Positions 9,323-22,039 are shown, counted from the first letter of the stretch. The stretch: 64,000 nucleotides of DNA from Lentinula raphanica (GCA_027919835.1 JANVFP010000010.1:1240001-1304000); one strand, 5' to 3'. Notes: generated by a model from the sequence alone, not told the origin. A program made the numbers and translations.

Positions 9323-12263
9323 TCTATCTTTGGATAGCTTACAGAAATTGGTGTTTGTGGTGTTCTTTGTTTGCGCAACTCCAGCATTAATTTTTCAACA
9401 TCACACACGTCAACGGCAACCCCCTTATTCGATCCCGCACACAAGAGCCAGACGACACCTATCATCGGCCCTTCCTCCTCCTGTGTACCATTCACGCGCT
9501 GTGTTATCCTCGATGAATTGACCGACAGCTGGGCTGAGTATCTGGCAGAATCAACGGTGCTTTTATCAATTCCCACGATCATTTTCAACGTTTACCGGCG
9601 TTCACCTCATCTTCCACTTCCACCTCATCTTCTACCTCCACGTCATCGTCTACCTCTCTGGCATCCCTTTGACACCACAGCAAGAATGAATTCGTCTACT
9701 TTTCGTCCACGAATATCTTCTACATTACTACACGTGACTACGGAATATATCTTATAATGACGGTGATGACATGAAGACAATTGCTGCCATAGCTGAGCAC
9801 GAATGATGCCGCAAGGGCAACTGACGATATGAAGAGGAGTTGACGAAGAATGAAATGAGGTATGTATCTCACAATTCTCTCTTGTTGTGTTGTCGACTAA
9901 CGTCAACACTATTCCCTCCAGCCGATTCTTCCTCTACAACATACCACTCGTCTGCTCCCACTCCGACGCATTCCTATCTCCGTGTCCACCCTCTTGGATT
10001 GTGCTGGATTCAAACGGAATGTCGCTTGTGTTCTTGCAATGTGAACGGGCCTCTGACAAGCGCACCGACCTCCTGTATTCCCTACGACATGTGCAAACTT
10101 TGAACCTGTACACCTTCGCTTTTGCGCGCTCTATCCAGGGTGTCGGCTTGGTGCTTCTGGTGTTCTTTGTTAGCGCGTATTCTTCATTACCTCCATCACA
10201 ATACACGCCTTCTCATCGTCGCTTCACCGCCCATATGTCTCGAATCGCACCTATTGCCAGCCCTCCTCCATGTGTTGGTTCGTACACTACAGTCTCGCTC
10301 ACCAGTCGCACTCTAACCTAATTTACAGTCACGCGTTGGATCACATCCCGTTCTCGCCATATCTAACGCCACCCGATCCCATTGTTGTCGCCATGCTGCT
10401 TCTTCATTGAATACGGTCTCTGATGCTACACGTGGTTCCGACCATGTGTACGATATGTGTTCAGGCTTCGGCCTCTGCAGATGTTGCTGTACATCCTTTC
10501 CTGTAAAACATGCCGCGACTTTGTGTTTATACTTTCAGCCCGGTGTTCGCAGAAGAGCTTAGCTGAAGTCTCAAAATGACTCGCGGCTTCCACAACTATC
10601 TGTGCGGGACCTCCATGACTTCTGACAAGTGCTTGAATCTACCCTCAACAGATTCATAGTACAAACAGGCTGCAACGCCCGACTCCAACTGAAGGCATAT
10701 CTTCCACGTGGACCTCCTGCACCTCTGTCTTTATCGACTCCCTGCGGTCCATAACATCTTCGACTATATTTATTCGTGCGACATTGGTGTCATCATGGTC
10801 TGTCTCCACGTCACTTGTTACGATCACCTTCAGCAATGGCTGACTCTAATCCCAGTTACTACACTTACACACGTCCTTTCCATGTCTTTGGCATACACCT
10901 TCAACACTGCTGAGCTGTACGTTAATGTAACGTGCAAACCTATATCGTGAGTTTCGTTCTTCTCAAACATTTACATCTACTAAACTTATATTTACACCAT
11001 TGAAATAGAAGTTCATACAGCGTATTCGATATCTCCCCGTTGTCTCCCACTGCGGCTTCGGAGCATTGGTGTGGTTCCGGTGTCCTTCGTACACTTGCCA
11101 TTGCTGCTTGCTATGTACCCACTTCACCTCAATTCGATCAGGCCCAGATAAACATAATTGGTTAGGATTACATTGACTCTGCCGGCAACTTTGAGCCACG
11201 GAACATCTTAGTCTTTGTCCCGTTCTCAGCCTCAGCGTGGACCGATGTACGACTACCAGTTCATCAACGATCCCCCCTCGTATGCACCTCAACCCTACGA
11301 AACCGTATCCAAATGCTTCGCGTCAGTCCAGCATACTTCATTCACGTCCGCTTTTGCGCGCTCTGTCCACGGTGTCGGCTTTGTGTACTTGCCTGAGATA
11401 GATCACACGATCTGCTGTCCTGATGCGTGCGCCATTGCCCGTCTTGTTGCGGTAACCTCGGCTTTTTCACTAAGCCCACCCCCACTCAGGAAACCTCCGT
11501 CCTAATCTACTGCCTTTGCTTTGCGTCCGCACAATCGAGACTCAGTCTACGCCACAGTAGCAAATACAACACAACTTCATAGAGTTTACCAATATTTACA
11601 AACACTGCCCTGATCTACAGACCAGCCACAACTTACCACCGTTCATCAACACTTCAGCTGGATCAAACCACAAAACTGTGCTGTAGTTCTTACCGAACTC
11701 GCCAGTTTGTGAAGAGCCTGCTGCAGTTCATTCAGAACTCGCGACTGTCGATGACCGACCCATCACACAATCTTTCTTCCGTTTCCTTGCATTTGCTTCC
11801 GCTCAAATGAGACTCTGCCTACACCGTAGCCGACAACACAGCACAACATCGTCCAGTTGACGACTGTTTACAAACGCTGACCTGATCTGCATTCCGACCG
11901 CTCAATTGTTACCGAAACTGTGACCTCCCCTGTATGGCGCAAATTGCTCAGTCTGCGACCACCTTCAACATTTTATTTTCAGACTCTCCAATGCGCAATT
12001 CCTCGCAATTCCTTGCAGTCAAACAGATGACCCAATAACCGCCATCTCACGACATGTACGCTTTCTTTTTCGTTGTCTTTCGTCGTGCTTAACCGCGTTG
12101 GCGTTGATCTATAGATTTCAAAACGGATACAAAAATTTCAGAGCACTATACACAACTTTGATCGGTACTAACTGTCGGTTCATATCCGGTCTCTCCCATG
12201 CCACCGTTGTTCGTCCTCCAAGTTATAAGCATTCTCAGGAAATTTTCGGTCGCGTCTTCTTCG
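9323..12263. other. Gene-poor decayed stretch with diverged direct repeats
   Basis: No intact gene was recognised over about 2.9 kb. Short open frames are proline/serine-rich and unlike known families. A roughly 40-bp segment near 10113-10155 (reading FAFARSIQGVG) recurs near 11347-11390 (SAFARSVHGVG). Base composition and CpG content resemble the neighbouring decayed genes, so this may be further relict coding DNA too altered to identify. Confidence 0.4.
11516..12060. repeat. Diverged tandem repeat, about 270-bp period
   Basis: Sequence from about 11516 (TTTGCTTTGCGTCCGC, then GAGACTCAGTCTACGCC and CACTGCCCTGATCTAC) is echoed from about 11789 (CATTTGCTTCCGCTC, then GAGACTCTGCCTACACC and GCTGACCTGATCTGC). 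The halves are clearly related but diverged. No coding potential was seen. Confidence 0.5.
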
Positions 12264-14237
12264 ATGTCTTCTACTGATCAAACGATGTCCTCGAACAACG
12301 ACACCGATGTGTACAATGGTTCGATACCTTACTATTCTGTAAGTCAACGTATTAACCAATTAACTCAACAGATTCTATCGACCCTACCACCTTAGACAAC
12401 GACGACGACACCAACTCCGAAGGCAATGATTCGAACGACGGTGACCGTCTCTCAATTGATGACATGCTTTTTTCGAATACGGACAACATCCTCGACTCCG
12501 TCAATCAAGTCGCAGACATCCTCTTGGCTCGATATTCGCCTCTTGTCGCTTCCATCAAGTTTTTCACCGATATTCCCTCTACACACATCCCAAACGCATC
12601 GAAGGACTTCCCACATGTCATCAAAAAGGCTCCATTCCGAACCGATAACGCTCTCGGGGTCATCGATGCCGAAGGGTTAGTACCATCCTTCTCGGTAGTC
12701 GGTCGCCTCTCCAACTTCGGAGGTACTGTCGGCAGTCATAAGGTCGGTCCGTATTTTGATATGGCACCTTTCAACGGGGAGGTATGTACTTTGTTATAGC
12801 CCTCCATGTCCCCTCGATTCACATTAACTTGCAGATATCTATCGATAACTTTCGCCGGGGAAAACTGCGAACATTCTTAGCACCTGTACCCCGCATCGGT
12901 CGCGCACCATACACCTCCGATGAAATCACTGTCGTCCTGAAGGCGTATACTCGTTTTCAACGTCTCGTTGGTTTCCTTCAACTTCTGTTTGGTATCTACC
13001 TTAACCAAGCCGAAGATCGAGATCGTAAGCGCGATGTTGTACTTACATTTTCAGCTTGCTAACGGTAAACATAGGCACACTCTATCCTGCAGGAGTCGAC
13101 AACAACGGCTGGGTACGACAGGCAGTCGATGAGCATTGCTTGCCCATCGTTTCTGGCCCTATCTTCAGCAATGTCCCTCGCGGTGTTTCCGGCACCACTT
13201 CGATCACTGCTGCCGACCTTCATAGTATGTCATACATCTTATGATTCACATTCATATTCTAACGTACTCATATCAGATGGAATGCTGCCCACCCCAAGTT
13301 TGTACACTTCATTCTGCCTGACTGACAGTGCTATTCTAATATATCTAAACAGGGGAACTGCTTCGCAGACGTCAAGACCAAAATCTTGCTGCATTTGCCG
13401 TTCCACCTCTACCTAACTGTATGTATCCCATGCGTATTCAAATATTGTACATTGACTGAAATCATTGGCAGATGCCGAATTGTCTGCAATCCGTTTGGGA
13501 CATATGCCTGACCCCGAAGGATACTACAAGAAACTCGCGCGCAATCACAACCTCTCCGGCATCAAAATTAACATTCCCGACTTCTACGACATCCAAGGCG
13601 AACTCATTCATCCTATCCGATACAACGATACGCTCCCGGTTGACACCATCGTCGCGGTCGATATACAGCCCTTCATGTACGTCATCACGTTCTTCGTTTT
13701 ATTCATTGCTAACTACATCGTCTGTCCAGGTGGGATATGACTTACGCTAAACGCGACACGAATATGCCCGTCGATCGCCCAGCACGTCACGCTTCAATGC
13801 ACATCGTGAAAATGCGTGTGCTTCCAACCGAAGAAGCTGACTTTCGCGTTCTGGTTCACCAATATGCTGTCCTGAAACTGCGCCAGATGCAGCAAGATGA
13901 ACTAGCTAACAAACTCGCAGAAGAATACCGAACTCGCTCTATCGCGCTTGCCTCAGAAAAGCTTGCTAAGGAAATCGAACGAAAACAGTCACAACAACAG
14001 GCGGCTCAACAGCGAATGGCGCAACTCCAAGCAGACTTGACTTCGGCTTCAGCTTCGTCTTCATCCAAGAAACACCCCCTGACTACCGAAGCCGACCAAT
14101 CTTCCGGAGCACCTCCTCATAAGATCAGCAAATCATCTGCGACTCGAAAACAGCCAAAGCGCAACGCAGATATGTCTGCCCGTCAACTGGAGAAACAACG
14201 ACAGATGACAGAGTCGGACGATATGGAACAAGATTAG
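12264..14237 (+). CDS. Unrecognised 534-aa protein with C-terminal coiled coil
   Basis: Eight exons (12264-12318, 12372-12781, 12835-13024, 13075-13224, 13277-13297, 13353-13418, 13472-13676, 13730-14237) join in one frame to 534 residues, which supports a real gene. The first donor (GTTCGA) is weak but is the only one that keeps frame; an in-frame ATG at 12198 is an alternative start. The N-terminus is D/N/S-rich. The middle is compact and possibly enzymatic or structural (FGGTVGSHKVGPYFDMAPF; RTLYPAGVDNNGWVRQAVDE; WDMTYAKRDTNMPVDRPARH). The C-terminus (about residues 390-534) is a Gln/Lys/Glu-rich predicted coiled coil followed by a basic Ser-rich tail, suggesting nuclear or scaffold roles. 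No family was recognised. The same 27-bp repeats follow this gene and its downstream neighbour. Confidence 0.7.
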
Positions 14238-14329
14238 TAAGTACGGTTGTCATTTACCAACCTCTCTTCCTCACGATGTGTTAGATGGCCGACGAAGCAC
14301 GAATGAATCAAGAATATATGTTCAAAGTT

Positions 14330-14483
14330 TGTACGATAAGTATCGCAGTTGCCCTTTATCTGTACGATATCAAGCAGTCATACTCTCTGTACCATATTAA
14401 CCTCTCTATACTCCTTCTTTCCAACCCTCTCTAACCCTGTCTTCATACGCAAGAAAATTTTGTACGATATCTGTCGCAGTCCT
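14330..14483 (+). repeat. 27-bp repeat cluster, left copy (3' flank of 534-aa gene)
   Basis: Degenerate repeats beginning TGTACGATA with a downstream GCAGT: units start near 14330, 14361, 14388 and 14461, spaced 27 bp where adjacent. They lie about 90 bp after the stop codon of the upstream gene, probably in its 3' UTR. A related cluster follows the next gene at 16600-16790. Confidence 0.65.
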
Positions 14484-14874
14484 CGTTATGTCTGTCCTAT
14501 ACCAGTGAATGTGTACCGTCAGATGCCTGATATTCGCTTTCAAATTGAAAATTTGCCATTTATCCTGCAACCATTTCCAAATTCTAACTCTCCCAGAACC
14601 GGTCGTTGGAAATGGAAGATCATACGCCCTCTGTAAATACCTCAACAAACCGCTCCGATCGATTCATAGTGTCTCTGGCTTTTTGATCAAGATACACTGA
14701 GATGTGTACCTTTTATTGGTTATTGCTCGCACACGACCTCCTTTGCCTCAAACCTAACCATATCCTGTTAGACGTTTTTTGATTTCACTCTGTACTTATA
14801 ATGTATTTATTTCTTGACTATCACTTCCTGCCGCCTCCCACCCACTCTTTCACCTGCATATTTACATCGCACTG

Positions 14875-16438
14875 ATGCTTGGCTTGCTCGATAAACTGTA
14901 CGTCTCTGATATATCGAACCAAACATTCATTCCTACTGAAAACCTGAAGGAAAACTCCAGTGATTGAACAAATCATTGCTTACCTGGATGTCGAAGACCT
15001 CCTCAACATGCGCTTGACTTGCCATACTGGCGACTTGTATGTTACCGACCTTCTTCGCCGGGCATACACCATCAAACGCATCCTCTGTCCGTTCTTTGAC
15101 TCGGATGAAATCTGCGAATTCCGTGAACTTCAGGTAACAACATTCCTATCATCTGTCGTCACAACCTGAATAATCTGTCTGAAGGCTAACACGGGACTCG
15201 TCATCAGTGGTTCCGCCGCTCTCCAATTCTTCAATCGAGAAGTTTATGATACAGACACGAACAAAACTGACCTCGACACATACTGCTTTTTATCTCAGGC
15301 GGTCACCGTTGCAAACTGGTTGATGTCGAAAGACTTCCGCTTTCGTCCTCGGAACGATCAACTTTACACTTTCCGCGATGACTGGAACAGAGTTCGCAAA
15401 CCAAGTACGAATTCAGTCGTTCTCCATTCCGATGATTATCCTACCCGCATGTTCACCGCGATCTGGGATTTTGTTCGGAACGATCGTGTTGTACAAGTAA
15501 TTGCAGTACGAGGCTCCATCATGGGAGCTGTGCTTGGTTTTCACTCCAGTACGTTGTACCTCTTTCCCTCAAATCTTTCGCTGATGTTTGCCGTAGCTTG
15601 TGTCATGAATGTCATAACTGATCGCGCTGCGTACTGCCTCTTCCCTAAACTTACTCTCATCGAACATACTTCTTATGCCTACAACAATCGCTTGACTCAC
15701 ACTCGTTCACTTCCTCTTCAACAAAAATGGATCAATCGAGGTTTCTCTATTTCCCACTGTCCTACGCCGAAACACCTTGTATCTATCTCGTCTGGGGTCA
15801 GCATTCGTCGGTTCCGATGGGTAGGCGACGATGCATGTTTGAAGGTGAACTTCGTCAAACAGCCATCGAACGGCCTCCCACATATCATCGAATCTAACTC
15901 ATGGTACATGCGTTACCGAAAAGATGGACCTTCGATCGAATCATTGTTGTTTCAACCGGATACGAAACATGCCGGTGTTGTTGTCGCGCATCGTGAACGC
16001 CGAGCAATATTCAAAATGTTTCAAACCCTTGTTCCAGCCATTGAACAGAAATTGTTATCGTACGTATCCCAATCTTCATAAACGCTCTCTAATTAAAACT
16101 TTGACAGTGTCGAGGATGCCATCGCCAGAACTCAATCTGCGCTCAGTTGGCGAACGGTCCCCGAGTGGGAAGGCAACCCTATCGTCGGAAAGATGTTGAA
16201 AAGCATCATGCGCTCTACCTACTACCTCCCTCCAAGTGATTCAAGCTCACCTCTCGTAGCTGCGGTCCTGCTTGAAAATTTGCACACATTTCTTGAGGAC
16301 GTTTACTTCACTCACAACGACGTGACCCTGGTCAGTGACATATCTTTATCGTGCATCCCGTTCTCTAAAGCATTGCTCAGCATCAAAGCGGCTTACTCCG
16401 AAGAGGCTCGATCGACAATGTCATATCTTTCATATTGA
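14875..16438 (+). CDS. F-box protein with nucleotidyltransferase-like motif, 454 aa
   Basis: Five exons (14875-14897, 14950-15133, 15185-15548, 15597-16059, 16108-16438) join in frame to 454 residues. The N-terminus MLGLLDKLKTPVIEQIIAYL then DVEDLLNMRLTC is an F-box-like helix set, which would bind Skp1 of an SCF ubiquitin ligase. It is followed by ANTGLVISGSAALQFFNRE and TDLDTYC, a Gly-Ser then Asp-x-Asp arrangement as in the core of nucleotidyltransferase-fold proteins. The remainder has no recognised family. The same architecture recurs in agaricomycete-specific expanded families, where function is unknown. The start was chosen because a 23-nt first exon restores the F-box N-terminus. Assignment of the NTase-like fold is inference. 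Confidence 0.7.
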
Positions 16439-16599
16439 AAGTCGACCCTTCCCATCCGAAATACGACACGATGTGCTCTTTCAACGACAGACTTATATCG
16501 TTCGCGTGCCGTGGCATCGACATCCGTTTTGTTTGGCTCCTTGCTCCTCGTTCTTCTGATCAAATCACTCAACCATCCGCTGCAAATTGATCTTTTCCC

Positions 16600-16790
16600 T
16601 CTGTACGTCTGGTTGCAGTCAACGTCTTGAACCATATCTCGCACTCAAACTCTCTATACCATAGTCTGGAATCAACGTCTTGTACGATAGCTCGCAGTCA
16701 AAATCTCTGTACGATAGCCTCGCAGTCAAACTCTCTGTACATACTACAATAACACGCAATGAACTTCTACGTACGATAGCTTGCAGTGAA
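16600..16790 (+). repeat. 27-bp repeat cluster, right copy (3' flank of F-box gene)
   Basis: About six to seven units, best at 16682 and 16709 (TGTACGATAGCTCGCAGTCA and a near-identical next unit), with degenerate units at 16601, 16628, 16655 and 16737 and an isolated one near 16770. One unit contains TGTACATA, the classic UGUANAUA PUF-protein site. The cluster is about 160 bp downstream of the F-box gene stop. Confidence 0.7.
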
Positions 16791-17570
16791 TTTCCGTGTA
16801 TATTACCATGAATTGATGTTACTTGTCCTCCTTCTGTGCTCAGTTTCATTCGAGTCGGGGACTGGCCGGCAGAGACGGCGTTAAAGCATTTTCATTGCGG
16901 ATTTCGAAGTTCGTGCAATGTGAGAGAACGTGAGCGTCTGTGAACGCAGCTGAAGTTTCAATTTGTGTTGAAGCTGGTGGTGGACTGGGAAGAAGTTAGG
17001 AGGAATCCAGACCTCGGCTATGACTGCTTGCCTGATTTTTCTTCTATTTCTTGAGACTGTTCTTATCTGACATATTAGGACATATTCTACCAGAGCCCTC
17101 GTCAAGCAAGGGAATATTTCTACTTGAAAGTTCAGAGTCAGTGCCTCTGGCGCTTAATCGCGATGAGATTGTTTGTAAACATCAATTCGGCTGGTTTCCT
17201 CAAGTTGCCTCAATGACTCATTCGCTGAAGCTTGAAGTGGTGATGGGACAGAGCTCTCGCGAGGTAGTCGCTCTCGAGACATAACTCCGGCACAAGGCAA
17301 ACTTGAGTATCGACTAAGTTCTCTAGATCCCTCAATAGTATCGTTCTGAATAACCGCTCCTGATCTTCCACATGTTTTCCAGAACGTCCTCAATATAGCT
17401 GGTGTCGACTCTGATGACCTGGTCAGAGATTGGACACGAATTGCGGGGCGTAGTGGATGCTAATGAGCTTGGACACGAGGTAATTTAGTCTAGATGATTT
17501 GTGTTCAGTCTTCACGAATGCATATTGTACACAAGCCTGTTCATATTGACTGATTTTCATTCGTCCTCTT
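16791..17570. other. Intergenic, nothing recognised
   Basis: Between the repeat cluster and the end of the first 7TM gene no conserved coding block, RNA gene or repeat was recognised. Short ORFs here look random. Confidence 0.4.
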
Positions 17571-19330
17571 CTAACAGACTTCGGGATGATTTTCGGAAGT
17601 ATCATTCATGATAGAGTCGGTGTCGATGACATGTTCTCTCCGCCAGAAACACAACGCTCGACGGAAGTCCTTGAGTGTGGAAGTAATCAGTATCTTGTTC
17701 TTGTCGCTCTTCAGCCGGAAGCACTCACTCGTTGTGATCCAAATACCAAGATCACCACTGTCGCAGCTGCATTAAAACAATTAGATTTCTTCACGAATTC
17801 AGGCGAACAGGAAAAACTCTACCTGACGCTATAACCAGATCGGGTACCGGACTTTTGGGCGATTCTATGGCCAACAAGCTCAAACTGTAAGCGAATAAAG
17901 CCATTAGATGATCAGTACGGGCCACTGATGAACAATTGTGACTGCACCTCATGGCGATCAGGACATAGACACCAAAGCCGAGGATGCGCACCGAAAAATC
18001 GATGTTGAATGCTGTAGACAACTTGCGAGCATTTCGCTCAATTGTGGCCCATCGTTTGTAGAAAAGCACGATGGTCCAGGCTGTAGATGATTGAGCATTC
18101 CTATCGGAAAGAGAGAAATCGGCGAATGACCTTCAAGGATCAATGTAGCAAACAATACTATCGCGGCGAATATGGTGACAGTTCTGTTTCTGAAGCAGCA
18201 GTTGGTAGCATGATGTGAACATCAGTGTCTGAGTGGTTATTACCGTGCTTACTTACAGGGCTCTAATGTTCACAGAACAGTAGAAGAAACGGCGATCCCG
18301 GGAGACTTTTGCTGGTTCTCTAATGCCCGCCTAGCGAATGACGATCAGGAGACATTCTGAGCGATTATGCTGCAGAAAGCGTACAAGAACCGTAGCGATG
18401 ATGAACACAATCCAGACTGCATACGGAGCAATAATCATCTGGTGATGTAAATAGCCTGATCACTGCGATGCGAATGATACGAGATGATACACACCATCCT
18501 TGAGCGCATGATGTGTTCAACTTCTCTGTATGGATAATTGTAGAACGCCGCTCTGATTGCTATGAAAATCTAGTACAACTGAGTCGAACGAAAGTCCGAT
18601 GTGCAATTTGGAATAGCAGATACTTACCTGGAACATGAGAGTGAACACTGCGGCTGATGCACTGACAGCCAGATTCAAAGTTAGCGGTTGAACACGAGAT
18701 ATCATACTCCAAAGCATCTGGACGTACATGCCGGGCATCCCATACAACAGTGACGCCTGCGTGAGACATAACGTGTGCGATGGTTCTGCACCTGAGGCTC
18801 TTCCAGCATAAACACTATCGAGTGCATTGTTAACATCGTTATGGTGACTGATTTTTCGGGAAAAAAAAACATGGCGTACAGCAAACTGGATGAACTATTG
18901 ACAAAGTAGTGGGCCAGTGAGCCAGTGCGCTTGGATTTTCGAATAATGATGAGGTCTACTCACATCCCCACTATCATGAAAACAACCAAGAGGTTAATGA
19001 ATGTAGGATGTCGTTGCACGCGTCTTGAGAATAGTACGATCGCAAGAAGAACAGGAAGTCCGAAATGAGAAGGCCACATATTCAGCACCAGAAACAGGAC
19101 AAGCTCTGCATGTGTCCCATGAATGATATTCTCTGATACTTCGAGCCCTGACGAATTAGCTATGTGAGGAGATATCAGTGGGATAACCTAGAACATTTAG
19201 AGAGAATACGTACTAGAGACTCCTACCATAGCCATGATTTAGATATACGAATGGGTGAATGACTACAGAAACTTACTGCAGAAGGGTGGAAAGAAAAGGC
19301 TCGTAGAGCAATACTAGAATAGAAGCTTGG
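17571..19330 (-). CDS. 7TM membrane protein, tandem copy A
   Basis: A multi-exon minus-strand gene of an agaricomycete multi-pass membrane family. Hydrophobic blocks in order: LVLFLVLNMWPSHFGLP with LLAIVLFSRR, FINLLVVFMIVG, LLYGMPGMYVQMLW, LAVSASAAVFTLMFQ, AVWIVFIIATVLV, FAAIVLFATLILEG and FGVYVLIAM. The hydrophilic C-terminal tail contains FRRALCFWRRE and ends at the TAG at 17571-17573. Layout (extracellular N-terminus, about seven membrane spans, basic tail) resembles a receptor but no known GPCR signature was seen. Exon boundaries near the N-terminus are unclear, so the start is approximate. The paralogue lies about 2.58 kb upstream in the same orientation. Confidence 0.65.
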
Positions 19331-19825
19331 AGAATAGATACGTCTTCGTCTGTGGCTGTTGGCAGATTATCTGGATGTCAGCTCAGCTCGAAAAGATCAT
19401 CAAGCATGAAAGGAATATGAACATAAATAATACGAACCTCCACATAGACTTCATACCGCGCAACTGAGATCGATCGGTTCGCAGAAAAAAATAGAGTAAC
19501 ACACGCAACGTTCTGTTCGTTTAACGGCGGAGTGCTGAGTGTCAAGTCGAATTTGGTGGTCCGAGCGCCTAAGGTGATTGGGAGTTGAGCGCCTCGCAGT
19601 TGAAAGTTCGAAGAAACGAAGTATTGAGCCCTTAAATGAGACTTAGTGGATGTGCTAGACTCGGACCAGTTAGTATGGCTGTTGATGGAAGGAATCAGTG
19701 ATTCATCAGTTGCTAGGCAGGGGGGAGGGGTATAAGATGTCACATGTGAGTGATGATGCCCCCTACAATAAATGCTCTAGAAAGGGAATGTTTCCTGATC
19801 GTCTGTACCGTACAGCGTAGATTGG

Positions 19826-19910
19826 CTTTCGATGACAGTCAATGTCTTCGGCGCTGTCGTGATGATTGCCGCAGATTTTGGAAGGATTCAAAGCGAGTCT
19901 CGGTGTCACG
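19826..19910 (+). pseudogene. Short DUF6534-like fragment
   Basis: Sequence reading MTVNVFGAVVMIAAD closely matches MTVNVLGAVADVLIAAG of the DUF6534 gene at about 24760. Only this one exon-sized piece is visible between the two 7TM copies, so it is probably a relict of a duplicated or rearranged DUF6534 gene. Confidence 0.45.
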
Positions 19911-20135
19911 ACTCACCGTACTGAAGCACCGTTAACATTCCGAATGTTCTCAAGATTGTGCTCGCTATGCTGTATCGGCTTTGCTACTAACCTGAATAAA
20001 GACTGGACAAAATTTCCAAAACCCTATGTTCGAATGAGCTGGGTACAAGGTCAAGTTGTCTGGAAAATGATTCGTGCAACTGATCTTCAGTATTCACGAA
20101 TCCATATTGTACGTACACAAGCCTGTTCATATTGG

Positions 20136-21900
20136 CTAATTTCCATTCGTAGTCTTCCTGCAGACTTCAGAAGGATTTTCAGAAGTCGCATCAATCATGT
20201 CGTTGATGTTATAGTCTCTCCGCCAGAAACACATCGCTCGACGGAAATCCTTTGTGGAAATGATCAAGATCCCATTGACACTTTTCAACTGCAAACACTC
20301 ACTCGTTGTGTCCCAAAAATCAAGATTACTACTGTCGCAGCTGGATTGGAACAAATCAGCTTTCTTTCGAGTCCAGGGAAAGAGAGACGACTTTACCTGA
20401 CGCGATGATCAAATCAGGTACTGGACTTTCAGGCGAGCTCATAGACAATAGGCTTAAGCTGTAATAAACGAATGGAACCATTGAATGATTAGTGAGGATT
20501 GAAATTTTCTGTGGTCCGTACCTCATGGCAATCAGAACATAGATACCAAAGCCAAAGATGCGCATCGAAAGGTTGAGTTCACATGCTGTAAACGAAGCAT
20601 TTCCCTTGGTTGTATGAGCCCATCGTTTGTAGAAAAGCACGATGGTCCAAGCTGCAGATGTTTGAGTATTCTTTTTTAATAGAGGATTCGGGGTCTGACC
20701 TTCCAGAATGAGCGTAGCAAACAACACTATCGCAGCGAACATGGTCAAAGTGTCAGTCCTTGGAGGAAAGTAGCAGTGGATGAGCATGATATGAACGTCA
20801 GTGTCCGAGTGGTCATCGCCGTGCTTACAGTCCTTCAGACTTCACAGAACAGTAGAAAAAGCGGCGGTCCCGGGATACATTCGCTGGATCGTTAATGCCG
20901 ACCTGACGAATGACGATCAGGAGAGAATTTGATTGATCATGCCGCATAGAGCTCACAAGAACCGTAGCAATGATGAACACAATCCAGATCGCATATGGAG
21001 CAATTATCATCTAAATTATGCTATGTGAAACATTTCATCGTGATTCCGAATGATACGCACCATCCATACCCGCAAGACGTGTTCATTCTGTCTGTATGAT
21101 TGATTGTGAAATGCCGCTCTGATTGTAGTGAACATCTAAGTAGAACGGCTAGATTAAACGAAAGCTTGATGCTAGGACAGTAAATACTTACCTGAAACAC
21201 GAGAGTGAACACTGCGGTTGATGTACTGGCAGCCGGATTCGGGATCAGCCCTTGGAGAAAATATGATATTCCGAAAGCATCTGGACGTACATGCCTGGCA
21301 TCCCATATAGCAGTGACGCCTGTGTGAGGCACAATGCGTGCGATGGCTCTGGACCTGAGGCTTCTCCAGCGTAGACACTGTGTGTTGTCAACATCGTCAT
21401 GATGACCAATTTCCGAAAGATTTGCGTACAGCAGACTGGACGAGCTGATGATAACTAGTGAGCCATTGTGGTTGGATATTTAGACGAGGGCCTAGTCTAC
21501 TCACACTCCCACTATCATGAAGACGACCAATAGGTTAATGAAAGTAGGATGGCGTTGCACGCGTCTTGAGAATAGCACAATCGCAAGAAGAATAGGAAGT
21601 CCGAAATGCGAAGGCCAGATATTCAACACCAGAAACAGGACAAGCTCTGCGTGTGTCCCATGAACGATATTGTCCGATCCTTCCAGTCCTGAAGTACCAG
21701 CTATGGAGGGAAAAATCAGTGAAATGACCTAGAATATCACGAGAGAATGCGCACTAGTGGCTACCATTGTATCCATATACGAATGGGCGAACAACAACAA
21801 AGATCTGCTCCAGCAGGATAGAAAGAAAAAGCTCGCAGAGCAATAGAATGGAAGTTCGAAAGAAAGATACGTTCCGCCTGTCAGTGGCTGCTGACAGATT
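20136..21900 (-). pseudogene. 7TM membrane protein, tandem copy B, frameshifted
   Basis: A diverged tandem duplicate of copy A with the same exon order: LVLFLVLNIWPSHFGLP, FINLLVVFMIVG, LLYGMPGMYVQML, STSTAVFTLVFQ, AIWIVFIIATVLV, FGIYVLIAMR, and tail FRRAMCFWRRDYNIND ending at 20136. In the exon at about 21210-21330, copy A has 58 bases between GATGCTTT and CAGT of the shared segment while copy B has 57. The block MPGMYVQML and the block AVFTLVFQ are therefore in different frames. This predicts a truncated product unless splicing compensates. Homology is clear; loss of function is inference. Confidence 0.6.
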
Positions 21901-22039
21901 ATATGGATGTCATTTCAGCTCGAGAACTTGAAGATCACAGCCTATCCAATGCAGTGAATTAGCATGATTGAATGGTATTGACCATGCTCAAGCAATGAGC
22001 CGAAGTCATAGTAACACTGCTATTCCGTTGCTATTGATC

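Noticed and set aside
14330..16790. 27-bp repeats considered as a CRISPR-like array
   Set aside because: Units are degenerate, adjacent without unique spacers, and the organism is a eukaryote.
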